A DNA stretch of 64,000 bases from assembly GCA_002384935.1 (NCBI GenBank), contig DGCD01000009.1, positions 62,001-126,000 on the forward strand, in the 5' to 3' direction. Below, one piece after another: positions 26,356 to 35,428 of this stretch. The position numbers and the translations under genes are program-made. How positions within the stretch are numbered: position 1 is the stretch's first letter; each line of letters opens with the position of its first letter. The notes beneath the pieces are model-generated. The model was not told where the DNA came from. It made no database searches and worked only from the letters and a program-made list of their open reading frames with translations. The DNA comes from Pusillimonas sp. UBA3987. GTDB taxonomy: Bacteria > Pseudomonadota > Gammaproteobacteria > Burkholderiales > Burkholderiaceae_B.

Positions 26356-27945
26356 TCACCCCTGCAACACCGTTTTACTTCCTAATTTAAAAACTGACAT
26401 CACGCCCAGCAGAGCAGCAGCCTGACCACTTAAATCATCGGCGCGCGCCGCAACATCACGCACCAACAGGGCATTTTCCTGGGTAACCGAAGAAAGATTG
26501 GAAACGGCGCTGTTGACTTGTTGTATTCCGGTTTTCTGGGCATCGGTTGCATCACTGATTTCATGGATCATGGCAGACACTTGCCTAACCTCTTCAACCA
26601 CTTCACTAATCATGCTGCGGGTTTGGCCGGCGACCTGGCTGCCGCTCTCAGTCGCCGTCGTGCTTTCCCGAACAAGATCGCGAATATCCCGCGCTGCCGT
26701 CGCGCTACGCTGTGCCAGACTGCGCACTTCACCGGCAACCACCGCAAAACCCTTACCCTGCTGTCCCGCCCTAGCAGCCTCGACAGCGGCATTCAACGCC
26801 AATATATTGGTTTGAAACGCCAACTCGTCGATTAACGCCACAATCTCAGTGACGCGCCGGGACGAAGCATCGATGCGATGCATGACATTCACGAGCGTCT
26901 CAACCGCCTCGCCCCCATTTTCCGCACGTTCACGCGCAAGCGTTGCCTTTTGCGCCACATCACGCGCAACCCCGGCATTACGATCCACGGTTTGCGCCAG
27001 CGCATCCATGGTGGCTACCGTTTCCAGCAAGCTTTGCGCCTGCTGTTCTGTCCTTTGGGCCAGATTGGTGCTGCCTTCTGCGATATGGCGCGCGCCCAAG
27101 GCAACCTCATCGCTGCTTCGATGCACATCGCCCACAACATGGCGCAATGCTGTTTGCATCTGGTTCATTGCGAACAGCACGCTCCCCTTGTACACACGGC
27201 GTAACTTCAACGTATGAGACAAATCGCCTTTCGCAACCGCATGCGTTACCTGCACCACATCGCGCGGCTCCGCACCCAACTGGCGCTTAAGTCCGCGTGC
27301 CAGGAACGCGCCGAGCAGAATCGCCAACAAAGCCCCCGCCAGCGAAAGTGCACCCATCTGGCTTAAAGCCAGTTGATAAATTTGCGTGGTTTCATTGGCC
27401 AAAGCCGAGGATGTATTCTGTTTCTGCAACACTAGCGCCACTGCGCCCATTTCGGCCTGCTCGCCGATGGCCTGCGCATCAGCCAAAGCCTGCAGATATT
27501 GGGGGTCTGCAGATACTTGCATACCTTCCGTTTCAAGCCGCCGGGCATAGTTCTCCAAAGCCTCGGCATAGCGGTTAGTCGAAAGCACGACTTCCTCGAC
27601 GGCAAGGCGCCCTTCCTCATTGTCAAACAGCGGCTTGAGCTTTTCCAATTCCGCCTGCGCACCATCGAGATGATCACGCATAAAATAAATTTCGCTGATG
27701 CGCGTGCCCTTGTCTGCCACCAACAAGGCATTTGCCGCAGCACGGCCGGCAGCCATCATGTGTGCCTGAGCCTGCGAGGCGTGACGCACGCCCGCGACCT
27801 CTTGATTGAACATCTTGACCGCCATGGCGTTCACTTGCCCCAGCAGTTGCACACCAAATGCGCCTGTCAGAGCCGACATGGCTGCAACCAAAAGAAAAGC
27901 CATAATCATTTTGGTGCCCAGACCAAGACGCACTCGCCGTTTCAT
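26356..27945 (-). CDS. Methyl-accepting chemotaxis protein
   Basis: A 529-residue chemoreceptor: a first membrane helix at about residues 12-32, a helical periplasmic domain to about 195, a second membrane helix at about 198-220, HAMP, and a cytoplasmic coiled coil with the tip sequence ELAFQTNILALNAA and QQGKGFAVVAGEVRSLAQRS. The C-terminus ends KTVLQG with no pentapeptide tether. It follows the EAL gene upstream on the same strand by 52 bases, and they could share a transcript. The ligand is unknown. Confidence 0.93.
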   Translation of the reverse strand: MKRRVRLGLGTKMIMAFLLVAAMSALTGAFGVQLLGQVNAMAVKMFNQEVAGVRHASQAQAHMMAAGRAAANALLVADKGTRISEIYFMRDHLDGAQAELEKLKPLFDNEEGRLAVEEVVLSTNRYAEALENYARRLETEGMQVSADPQYLQALADAQAIGEQAEMGAVALVLQKQNTSSALANETTQIYQLALSQMGALSLAGALLAILLGAFLARGLKRQLGAEPRDVVQVTHAVAKGDLSHTLKLRRVYKGSVLFAMNQMQTALRHVVGDVHRSSDEVALGARHIAEGSTNLAQRTEQQAQSLLETVATMDALAQTVDRNAGVARDVAQKATLARERAENGGEAVETLVNVMHRIDASSRRVTEIVALIDELAFQTNILALNAAVEAARAGQQGKGFAVVAGEVRSLAQRSATAARDIRDLVRESTTATESGSQVAGQTRSMISEVVEEVRQVSAMIHEISDATDAQKTGIQQVNSAVSNLSSVTQENALLVRDVAARADDLSGQAAALLGVMSVFKLGSKTVLQG

Positions 27946-28157
27946 GCAGCGTTCCTATCGTTGATACACATGCCGGCATCTTATCGACTAATTCTTGCAG
28001 CTTTCTTACGCATTTCAGCCCAGGCCCATAAATAAATATCGAATAGGCGAACACATGGCCTCGGACAGGTACATACCACTTGCTAAAGCGGTGGCATGTC
28101 GCTAATCTTTCGCTGTAACAGTATCAGCATCAACACTTTTCACTCTCAGGCAGACGC

Positions 28158-29774
28158 ATGCCGCGTACTTCACCCTCCGGCTCTTCTAATTACCGCTTCC
28201 CCTTATGGCTCAGCATCGGTTTTGTGGTGGCTGCACTATTGGCACTGGCCACCATGCTCATCGAATCCGTGGAAACCTGGGCCCATCGTCACTACCTCAC
28301 GTGGCACCTGACTCTCGAAATTGCGTCCATTGCGTTCGCATTTGCCGTTTTCGCCCTGGGATGGAGCACATACCGAAAGCACCCGCAAAGAAATATTCTG
28401 TACCTGGCATGTGCATTTCTTGGCGTGGCATTACTGGATATGGCTCACACCCTATCAATTCAGGGTATGCCGGCCTTCGTTACCCAAAACACCCCCGAAA
28501 AGGCAATTTACTTTTGGCTGGTCGCCCGCTATCTGGCTGCAGTCGGGCTTTTGATTGTCGTTTGGCTACCTTGGCCATCTACCACTGACCTGCCCAGACG
28601 CCATAGCCGCATTGCCCATCTGGCCTGGCCCCTGAGTGTTATCTTGGGCATCGTAATAGCCACACTCGGCATTGTGTTGTACGCCCCCCACTGGCTGCCC
28701 GGCGTATTCAGCCCGGAAACCGGATTGAGCGACCTTAAAATCATTGCCGAGTACGGCATCATTACATTACACATCGTGGCATTGGCGATTCTACTGCGGC
28801 GCTTACCTAATAGCAGGGAGTGCAACTTGTATTTGCTTGCCAGCGCGCTATTGCTCATGGCCGTCAGCGAGCTCCTTTTTACCTCATACACTGCTATCTC
28901 CGATACCGGTATGCTCCTGGGTCATATATACAAAGCCGCTGCTTACTTGCTGCTATATATGGCATTGGATACCGGCCATCTTCAGCCACCGTCCTTTCGG
29001 ACGCTTCAGTTGGAAAGAGCATTGGAGTCTGCCATCAGCAACGGACAAATGCACCTGGCATTCCAACCTGTCATGAACCTGATCAATGGCCGCTTATCGG
29101 GCGCGGAAGTGCTGGTTCGCTGGACTCATCCAAAACTGGGAACAGTCGGCCCAGCCGAATTTGTCCCTGTCGCAGAGAAATGCGGTCTGATGCCCGAAAT
29201 AGGCGAATGGGTTTTAAAGAATGCCATTGCCCAGATTTCGTTATGGGTTCGCCAGGGCCTGCCGCCCAACGTCTACTTCTCCGTTAATTTGTCATTAGTC
29301 CAGTTTCGTTACCCACTTTTGGTCGATCGCATCCAGAACCTGCTGAAAACCTATCAGTTGCCGCCGCACTACTTGTGCCTGGAGATTACCGAAAGCGTCG
29401 CGATGTACAACCCGGAAGCGGCCGTTGAGACTTTGCGCTCATTGAGCGAACAAGGCATTGCCTTGTCAATCGACGACTTCGGCACCGGACACTCGTCACT
29501 AAGCCATTTAAAACTCTTTGATGCCGCCACACTGAAAATAGACCAATCTTTTGTGCGCGACCTTGACAGTGACCCGCGCGACCGCGCAATTGTGGCAGCG
29601 ATCGTCAATATGGCGCACGCACTGAATATGCGTACGACTGCGGAAGGGGTCGAGACGGCCTCACAGCTGGCGTTACTTGAAACGCTGGGGTGCGATCAGG
29701 TGCAGGGTTACTATTTCAGCCGCCCCCTCAGCACAGAAGAGTTCGAGGCGTTTTCATTATCACACCGGGGCTGA
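28158..29774 (+). CDS. Membrane-bound EAL phosphodiesterase with MASE3-like sensor
   Basis: A 538-residue protein. About 280 N-terminal residues form seven or eight membrane helices with the MASE3-type phrase LLDMAHTLSIQGMP near 94-107, a sensor of unknown ligand. No PAS or GGDEF domain intervenes before the EAL domain (about 290-530). The signature is EVL rather than EAL (GAEVLVRW), but the catalytic Glu remains, as do Asn in VNLSLVQF, Glu in EITES, Asp-Asp in IDDFGTG, Lys in LKIDQSF and Glu in AEGVET. It should be an active c-di-GMP phosphodiesterase. AGG lies seven bases before the ATG. Confidence 0.9.
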   Translation: MPRTSPSGSSNYRFPLWLSIGFVVAALLALATMLIESVETWAHRHYLTWHLTLEIASIAFAFAVFALGWSTYRKHPQRNILYLACAFLGVALLDMAHTLSIQGMPAFVTQNTPEKAIYFWLVARYLAAVGLLIVVWLPWPSTTDLPRRHSRIAHLAWPLSVILGIVIATLGIVLYAPHWLPGVFSPETGLSDLKIIAEYGIITLHIVALAILLRRLPNSRECNLYLLASALLLMAVSELLFTSYTAISDTGMLLGHIYKAAAYLLLYMALDTGHLQPPSFRTLQLERALESAISNGQMHLAFQPVMNLINGRLSGAEVLVRWTHPKLGTVGPAEFVPVAEKCGLMPEIGEWVLKNAIAQISLWVRQGLPPNVYFSVNLSLVQFRYPLLVDRIQNLLKTYQLPPHYLCLEITESVAMYNPEAAVETLRSLSEQGIALSIDDFGTGHSSLSHLKLFDAATLKIDQSFVRDLDSDPRDRAIVAAIVNMAHALNMRTTAEGVETASQLALLETLGCDQVQGYYFSRPLSTEEFEAFSLSHRG

Positions 29775-29821
29775 CAGACATTGTCGGCCTGAACGACCGG
29801 TGTGTTTCCCGCCTGGGGGCA

Positions 29822-30676
29822 CTAGCGTAAAACCAGTACCGGAACCGTGCTCGTTCGCAACAGGGTGGAAGTGGTACTGCCCATAATCAGGTGACGTATG
29901 CGTGAATGCCCATAGGCGCCCATCACCAGAAGGTCGGCATCCACTTCAAGCAGATATTCACGCAACACGGCCTCGGCTTCACCTGACCGGACAACCTTCA
30001 CAACATCAAAGCCCTCATTGACCAACGTATCGTTCGCCCAATCGATATTCTGGCGCTGAGTGTCGTTGTCATCGCCAACAGCGATCACATGACAAGACAA
30101 CCCTTTCAAAAGCGGGCTGGCTGCAACCATTTGCACCATTTTTTTCCCTGTCTGGCTGCCATCGAACGCGATGACAAACCGTTCCGGTTCCTTAAAATTA
30201 CCGTCAACGACCATTACCGGGCGCTGCAATGAACGCACTACGCGTTCGGCATTTTGGTCGAGATACCATTTGGACGTACTGCCCGAATATCGTTGCTGCC
30301 CAATCACCACCAGACGCGTTTCCGGTTCCAGGTCGAGCAGGGTTTCAACCAGTGAACCGTGGCGCTGTAAAGTATCCGTGTCTTTTGAGCCTGCCGCCTC
30401 AGCCCGATTGCGCGCAGCCTGAAGAATTTGGCGCCCTTGTTCCTGCGCCAAACGGCTGCGCTCTTCATCAAGCGTACTCAACTGCTCAAGCAAACTCTCT
30501 TGGGCATCCATGCCCAACGCCCCACTGTAATCCGCAAGACTGGCGCGCTCCGGATGACGATCCAGCACATGTAAAAATTGCAGTTTCACCTCCAGCAGGC
30601 TGGCAGCCCAGATGCCGTAATCGCACACGGCTGTGGCGCGGGGGGAGTCATCAACGCATGCTAATACCCTGTTCAC
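29822..30676 (-). CDS. Tandem universal stress protein (UspA family)
   Basis: A 284-residue protein made of two Usp domains, residues about 1-145 and 150-284. The C-terminal half carries the ATP-binding pattern GAYGHSRIRHLIMGST, with the spacing G-2x-G-9x-G-S/T; the N-terminal half has a degenerate version (VIGQQRYSGSTSK). Tandem Usp proteins often respond to low oxygen, starvation or envelope stress. It lies 50 bases downstream of the K+ channel gene on the same strand and may be the last gene of that stress unit. Confidence 0.93.
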   Translation of the reverse strand: MNRVLACVDDSPRATAVCDYGIWAASLLEVKLQFLHVLDRHPERASLADYSGALGMDAQESLLEQLSTLDEERSRLAQEQGRQILQAARNRAEAAGSKDTDTLQRHGSLVETLLDLEPETRLVVIGQQRYSGSTSKWYLDQNAERVVRSLQRPVMVVDGNFKEPERFVIAFDGSQTGKKMVQMVAASPLLKGLSCHVIAVGDDNDTQRQNIDWANDTLVNEGFDVVKVVRSGEAEAVLREYLLEVDADLLVMGAYGHSRIRHLIMGSTTSTLLRTSTVPVLVLR

Positions 30677-30726
30677 GCCTTTCTCCTTAAGCTTAAAAAC
30701 CCACTGTAGCAGACTTCAGGGCGGGC

Positions 30727-31623
30727 TCAAGCTTCCTTTTGATACTCAGGCAATGCCGAGCCACACGACTTGCAATATTTTGCATCGCCTTCAAGACCCG
30801 TGGCCAGACATGAGGGACAAGTACGGGTATTGACCCGCGGCAAAAAGCGCTGGGCAGTCATTTCCGAAGAAATAATACCCGTAGGCACTGCCAGAACGCT
30901 CCAACCAATCAGCATGGTAAATGCCGTTATTGCCCTGCCGATATCGGTCTGTGGAACAATATCGCCGAACCCGACCGTGGTTAACGAGGTAATGGCAAAA
31001 TAAATTGCCGTAGGAATGCTGCTGAACGCAGTGCCGGGGCCGCCTTCCACCAAATAGAGCAACGTGCCATTCAACGTAACGACAATGGCCACAACCGACA
31101 AAAATATAATGATTTTGCGCCGACTGGCCATGAGGGCCTGACCGAGCATTGAGTATTCATGCACATATGACACCAACTTGAGCAAGCGAAACATGCGCAA
31201 CAACCGAAGCAGCCTCAGGTCAACCAAAGCATGCAGTTCCGGCATGAGCACCGCAGCATACGTGGGCAATATCGACAGCAAATCCACAATGCCGTAGAAA
31301 CTGCGTGCATACTTCATCGGATGCTTGACACAGGCCAGCCTGGCAATATATTCGATCGTAAACAAGACAGTAAAAAACCACTCAAGCACACCCAGGGTTG
31401 AACCATATTGCTGGGCTACGGCATAAATGCTGTCAAGCATCACAACCGTTACGCTAAGAATAATGGCTGCAATCAAGGTGAAATCGAACCAGCGTCCCAG
31501 TCGGGTATCTGCCTCGAAAATGACAACAAACAGCCGGTGACGAAAGCCGTCTTCATACCCCTCGAATTGCGAAGCAAACTGCGGACGTACTGAAGACGAA
31601 GAAGAACGTTCTGGTGCAGACAT
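30727..31623 (-). CDS. Six-helix voltage-gated-type potassium channel with C-terminal zinc ribbon
   Basis: A 298-residue subunit of a tetrameric K+ channel. S1-S6 lie at about residues 45-260. The S4-like voltage sensor has regularly spaced Arg residues (DLRLLRLLRMFRLLKL, 135-150) and the selectivity filter is TVGFGD (216-221). After S6 there is a compact zinc ribbon, Cys269-x2-Cys272 and Cys284-x2-Cys287, in place of the RCK domain common in bacterial channels. The ribbon suggests metal- or redox-dependent gating, which is inference. Three bases separate it from the cytochrome c gene upstream. Confidence 0.9.
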   Translation of the reverse strand: MSAPERSSSSSVRPQFASQFEGYEDGFRHRLFVVIFEADTRLGRWFDFTLIAAIILSVTVVMLDSIYAVAQQYGSTLGVLEWFFTVLFTIEYIARLACVKHPMKYARSFYGIVDLLSILPTYAAVLMPELHALVDLRLLRLLRMFRLLKLVSYVHEYSMLGQALMASRRKIIIFLSVVAIVVTLNGTLLYLVEGGPGTAFSSIPTAIYFAITSLTTVGFGDIVPQTDIGRAITAFTMLIGWSVLAVPTGIISSEMTAQRFLPRVNTRTCPSCLATGLEGDAKYCKSCGSALPEYQKEA

Positions 31624-31625
31624 GC

Positions 31626-32108
31626 CTACCGTACCCTCTGATACTCTTTAGTTAACTGCCGCTGGATTGATTGCGCCTGCGCTGGCCAGGCACGCTTGAT
31701 ATAGGCGAGACTGGCACGTATTTCATGATCGCTTAGGATAGCGGCATACCCGGGCATGTCGCTTTCGTAACCTTCTGGCGCCGTTACACCAGGCACCAGG
31801 CCATGTTTCACGATATCAAACAAAACCTGATCCGGATGATGCCAAGTATGTCCGGAAACGTCGTGGGGTGGCGCAGGGAGCCGCCCATTCGGCTTGCGCT
31901 GCCTCCAATTGGGCTGACCTTCAAAGTTGGCACCGTGGCATGCCGCACATTGAGCCGCATACACTTTTTTGCCCAACTGCACCAAACGAGAATCGGAAGG
32001 ATCAATGTACGTTGGCGTTTTGCTGGTTGCCATGGCGTAAATATAACCACCGGCCACCAACACAACCAAACCGGCACCGAGTCCCCAAAAGGCCAATCTG
32101 TGCATCAC
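31626..32108 (-). CDS. Membrane-anchored class I cytochrome c
   Basis: A 160-residue protein with an uncleaved-looking N-terminal helix (about 5-26) and a single haem c domain. The haem site is CAACH (Cys54, Cys57, His58) and the distal ligand is probably Met in ESDMPGY. It would carry electrons in the periplasm close to the inner membrane. No oxidase or dehydrogenase is encoded beside it; the partners are an HdeD protein upstream (four-base overlap) and the K+ channel downstream. Confidence 0.88.
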   Translation of the reverse strand: MMHRLAFWGLGAGLVVLVAGGYIYAMATSKTPTYIDPSDSRLVQLGKKVYAAQCAACHGANFEGQPNWRQRKPNGRLPAPPHDVSGHTWHHPDQVLFDIVKHGLVPGVTAPEGYESDMPGYAAILSDHEIRASLAYIKRAWPAQAQSIQRQLTKEYQRVR

Positions 32109-32716
32109 TGACCGTCGGATTGCCGGTTGCGCAATGCAAAACCAATAAACAAAAGGGTCCAGCCTTGAACAAGCAAATCAACCCCCAGAATCAAACCTAA
32201 AATCCAGACACTGTTACCCGGCCAACCAAACGCGATCAGCAAGCCAACCAGTAAGGTGACAGCACCCGATAAGGCCAGCCACTGCCAGCCACGCTGGGTT
32301 CGATTGTTGAACCAAAGCCACAGGCGCAATGCCCCCGACCCAATCAGCGTTGCGCCAAAAAGCAACGTCAGCAACGAAGCCCCGGTTTCAGGGCGAAACA
32401 GCGCCAGCACCCCGGCACCCAGATACAACACGCCACTGACAGTCCAAAATAGAAAACCGGTCATCTGCTTCAGGCGCCAGGCGTGAAATAACTGCCCGAT
32501 ACCGCCGATGATCATCAAAATAGCAATAAACAGGACGCTCACCAGGGTCGCCGCAACAACATGACCAAGGGCCACCATGCCCAGCACCACCATCGCAGCG
32601 CCAAAGGCAACAAACCAACCCCAATGATCACTCAGCGACGAAAGCATTGCCCGTACGCGTTTGTCGGAACCTGGCGAGGGGTCGGCCGATTCGTGGTTAT
32701 CCGGTGTATTGCTCAT
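32105..32716 (-). CDS. HdeD-family (DUF308) membrane protein
   Basis: A 203-residue integral membrane protein with six predicted helices in three repeats of the DUF308 type. The first repeat includes MVVLGMVALGHVVAATLV, and each repeat ends in a short Trp- or Arg-rich loop (LFHAWRLKQMTG, LRLWLWFNNR). E. coli HdeD supports acid resistance at high cell density, by an unknown mechanism. It is the first gene of the HdeD, cytochrome c, K+ channel unit. The charged N-terminus (about 35 residues) is cytoplasmic by the positive-inside rule. Confidence 0.88.
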   Translation of the reverse strand: MSNTPDNHESADPSPGSDKRVRAMLSSLSDHWGWFVAFGAAMVVLGMVALGHVVAATLVSVLFIAILMIIGGIGQLFHAWRLKQMTGFLFWTVSGVLYLGAGVLALFRPETGASLLTLLFGATLIGSGALRLWLWFNNRTQRGWQWLALSGAVTLLVGLLIAFGWPGNSVWILGLILGVDLLVQGWTLLFIGFALRNRQSDGQ

Positions 32717-32820
32717 AATTGACCTCCAGTCAGTTCACAAATGCAATGGTTGCTATGGTAATGAACTGTGAAGGTTACAACAATGTGATATTTCAAAGCG
32801 CGACAAATATGCCGCGTTAA

Positions 32821-33363
32821 CTAAAACGCATGCGTATAAGTGAGCTGGAAAACATCCAAGCCATCGTTCGGACGCTTAATGGCTGCATTGGAGTAATGCG
32901 AGTAGCGCAATCCCAAGCGGCTCCCGGGCGACAAATTCACGCCGACACCAACATGTGAACCGAACTGAAACTGTGTCGATATCGTTTTATCCGCGAACCG
33001 GGTATGCGAAAAGCGATTTACGCCAACGCCCGCTTCGAGATAAATATCGTTGGAAAAGGTCCAGCGCAGAAACGGCGTGACGCCGATTTGCCATACGCTG
33101 GAACGCTCTCGATTGCCACTGGCCTTCCAGAACGCAGCGCCAGCTTCCGCGACGAGATCAAGCCGGCCCGATTCGGCAAATTGATGTTGCCAGAGCGAAG
33201 GGGATACCCAGGCCAATTCATAGCGCTGATAATAACTGCCCGCACCCGCACGTATGCCAAGCCCACTGCTATCGGCGTGAGCCGTAACCGGCACGGACAT
33301 AACCCCAATACCAATACATGCCGCTATGGCGCCCAACCCCACCCGTGTTGAAAGACTGCGCAT
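32821..33363 (-). CDS. pagL: PagL-type lipid A 3-O-deacylase (outer membrane)
   Basis: A 180-residue outer-membrane beta-barrel with a signal peptide (AHA cleavage near residue 30) and a C-terminal Phe. Alternating strands run through the whole sequence. The active-site motif RYSHYSNAAIKRPNDGLD near 153-170 supplies the catalytic His and Ser; the acidic partner would be the Asp of GLD, where some homologues have Glu. PagL removes the 3-linked acyl chain of lipid A and is typical of Bordetella-like and Pseudomonas species. It is monocistronic. Confidence 0.85.
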   Translation of the reverse strand: MRSLSTRVGLGAIAACIGIGVMSVPVTAHADSSGLGIRAGAGSYYQRYELAWVSPSLWQHQFAESGRLDLVAEAGAAFWKASGNRERSSVWQIGVTPFLRWTFSNDIYLEAGVGVNRFSHTRFADKTISTQFQFGSHVGVGVNLSPGSRLGLRYSHYSNAAIKRPNDGLDVFQLTYTHAF

Positions 33364-33441
33364 ATTTTTTCCTTATTTACCTGGCGCCCGGGACGGCGTG
33401 GACGCCGAGGAATACTAACACGCTCCAAAAATAAAGTTCGG

Positions 33442-33488
33442 TTGCGACTCAATCATATTCTAACTATAATTTATTAAACGTATAGTTA
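33442..33488 (+). promoter_or_regulatory. Consensus promoter overlapped by a TetR-type operator
   Basis: TTGCGA (33442-33447), 17 bases, then a perfect TATAAT (33465-33470). An 8-base inverted repeat, TAACTATA (33461-33468) and TATAGTTA (33481-33488) with a 12-base centre, covers the -10 box and the start site. GGAG at 33505-33508 serves the ATG at 33518. The TetR protein encoded downstream is the natural candidate to bind here. Confidence 0.7.
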
Positions 33489-33517
33489 ATAACTTGCAGT
33501 GATCGGAGAAATACACC

Positions 33518-34717
33518 ATGAACAAACCTTTGAAAGTAGGCATTATCGGCGGCGGTATCGGCGGCGTTGCAACGGCTGCAGCATTAAGCCAGCGAGGAAT
33601 CGATTACCACTTGTTCGAACGCGCACCCGGTTTTGGTGAAGTGGGTGCGGGTATTCAAATGACACCTAATGCCGTCAAGGTGATCAAGGCGCTGGGCGCA
33701 TGGGACGCACTGAACAAAGTGGGATTCCTGCCCGAGGCGTTGGTTGGAAGAAATTGGGACACCGCCGAAGAAACGTTTCGTATGCCGCTGAAGGATGACT
33801 GCCCTCGCTTATACGGTGCAGAATTCTTTCACGTTCATCGGGCTGACCTGCACCACCTTCTGGCCAACATGGTCGATCGCGACAAAGTCACGTTTTCAAT
33901 TCGTTGCACCGGTGTCTCGCAAACAGCCGATAAAGCAGTGGCACACTTCGACGACGGCAGTTGTTTCGAGGCCGATCTCATTATCGGCGCTGACGGCGTA
34001 CGGTCTGTCGTTCGTCATGAACTGTTCGGCAATGACGATCCAAAATTTACAGGCCATATGTGCTATCGCGCCGTCGTCCCATTCGAAACTCGTCCCAACT
34101 TCGTTGCACCAGAGGCTTCTTTCTGGCTCGGCCCCAACAGCCACATCGTCACTTACTATGTAAACAGCGGTAAAGCCGTTAATATTGTGGCAGTACACGA
34201 AACGGAAAAATGGGTTGAAGAATCCTGGAATGCGCGCAGTACGAAAGAAGAATTATTGGCCGACTTCCAAGGCTGGCATACCAATATTCAGCAATTATTC
34301 GATCGCGTCGAGGAAGTTTACCGCTGGGGACTGTTTGACCGCGACCCAATGCAAACCTGGTCTAACGGTCGTATCAGCCTGCTGGGCGACGCGGCTCATC
34401 CCATGCTACCCTTTCTTTCTCAGGGGGCCGCCATGGCCATAGAAGACGCCTATGTACTGGCCAAAGCATTGGCGGCGCTGCCCGGCCAATTAACAAATGC
34501 CTTGCAACAATACGAAAAAGAACGCCTGCCCCGTACGGCACGCGTTCAACTTGAAGCCCGGGAACGGGGAAAAACCTATCACCTTTCATCGAAAGAAGCG
34601 CAAGCCAGGCGTGATGCGGAATATCGCGAGCAACAAAAGAAAGACCCACACGCCGGTGGCATTAAGGCAAACTGGGTTTATGCTTACAACGCGACCGACT
34701 TCGAACCCGTGATTTAG
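33518..34717 (+). CDS. FAD-dependent aromatic hydroxylase (salicylate / 3-hydroxybenzoate / 6-hydroxynicotinate type)
   Basis: A 399-residue class A flavoprotein monooxygenase. FAD motifs are GGGIGG (11-16), LIIGADGVRSVVR near 156-168 and LLGDAAHPMLPFLSQGAAMAIEDA near 288-310. GAGIQMTPNAVKV near 47-59 is common to salicylate 1-hydroxylase, 3-hydroxybenzoate 6-hydroxylase and NicC. These enzymes hydroxylate, and sometimes decarboxylate, aromatic acids with NAD(P)H and O2. No ring-cleavage gene is adjacent, so the substrate stays open. It is co-transcribed with the TetR gene six bases downstream. Confidence 0.8.
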   Translation: MNKPLKVGIIGGGIGGVATAAALSQRGIDYHLFERAPGFGEVGAGIQMTPNAVKVIKALGAWDALNKVGFLPEALVGRNWDTAEETFRMPLKDDCPRLYGAEFFHVHRADLHHLLANMVDRDKVTFSIRCTGVSQTADKAVAHFDDGSCFEADLIIGADGVRSVVRHELFGNDDPKFTGHMCYRAVVPFETRPNFVAPEASFWLGPNSHIVTYYVNSGKAVNIVAVHETEKWVEESWNARSTKEELLADFQGWHTNIQQLFDRVEEVYRWGLFDRDPMQTWSNGRISLLGDAAHPMLPFLSQGAAMAIEDAYVLAKALAALPGQLTNALQQYEKERLPRTARVQLEARERGKTYHLSSKEAQARRDAEYREQQKKDPHAGGIKANWVYAYNATDFEPVI

Positions 34718-34723
34718 GCCGAC

Positions 34724-35428
34724 ATGACAATCTACAACAGCCTCTCTCCCTCGCCGAAACCCCGCTCATCCCGTAAAGGCCCCGGCCGCCCGGAAGGGAC
34801 GGGAGACAACGCCTCTGAACGCATACTGGACGCCGCCGAGGAAGAGTTCGCTGAAACCGGATATGCCGGTACCAGTTTGCGCGCCATTTCCCAGAAGGCA
34901 GGGGTAACGCAAGCCCTCATCAATTATTATTTCGGCTCAAAGTACGGGCTTTATGAGGCCGTTTTCATTCGTCGCGGCCGGATTGTATCCGACGAGCGTT
35001 TACGCCGGCTTAATCTGTTAAAGCAACAAACAGATCCCGTCACGGTTGAACAGGTGGTAAGGGCGTTTCTGGAGCCCACCATAGCGCTACGGAAGGAGCC
35101 TGCGGGTCGGCGGTTTCTGCGTTTGCAGGCCCGCTTGCATACGGAACCGGCGGAAATATCATACCGGCTTCGCAACGAAGCCTACGATATTTCCACACGT
35201 GCGTTTGTCAATACATTGCTGGAGATATGCCCGGAACTATCGGCCAAAGATGTTAACTGGCGCATGGCCCTGACCATTGGGGCCTACATGTATGCATTTT
35301 CGGATACACACCGGCTCGACGAACTGGCCCCTATAGAGTGCGACCCGAACGACACCACAGAAGTCATAGAAGAGATTACGGCGTTCGTCACGGCTGGACT
35401 GCGTGCACCACCCGTTTATCCGCGGTAA
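34724..35428 (+). CDS. TetR/AcrR-family regulator
   Basis: A 234-residue regulator. A basic, Pro-rich N-terminus precedes the TetR helix-turn-helix (about 30-75: ILDAAEEEFAETGYAGTSL, then VTQALINYYFGSKYGLYEAV). The C-terminal ligand domain is of a common all-helical type (PF17939/TetR_C-like). It follows the FAD hydroxylase closely and probably represses that gene and itself by binding the inverted repeat at 33461-33488. The 3' end overlaps the convergent MHYT-GGDEF-EAL gene by 41 bases. Confidence 0.88.
   Translation: MTIYNSLSPSPKPRSSRKGPGRPEGTGDNASERILDAAEEEFAETGYAGTSLRAISQKAGVTQALINYYFGSKYGLYEAVFIRRGRIVSDERLRRLNLLKQQTDPVTVEQVVRAFLEPTIALRKEPAGRRFLRLQARLHTEPAEISYRLRNEAYDISTRAFVNTLLEICPELSAKDVNWRMALTIGAYMYAFSDTHRLDELAPIECDPNDTTEVIEEITAFVTAGLRAPPVYPR

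Noticed and set aside
28071..28100. Short hairpin that might be part of a tRNA or small RNA
   Set aside because: Only CCAC/GTGG pairs around a 11-base loop; there is no cloverleaf, no T-run and no promoter.
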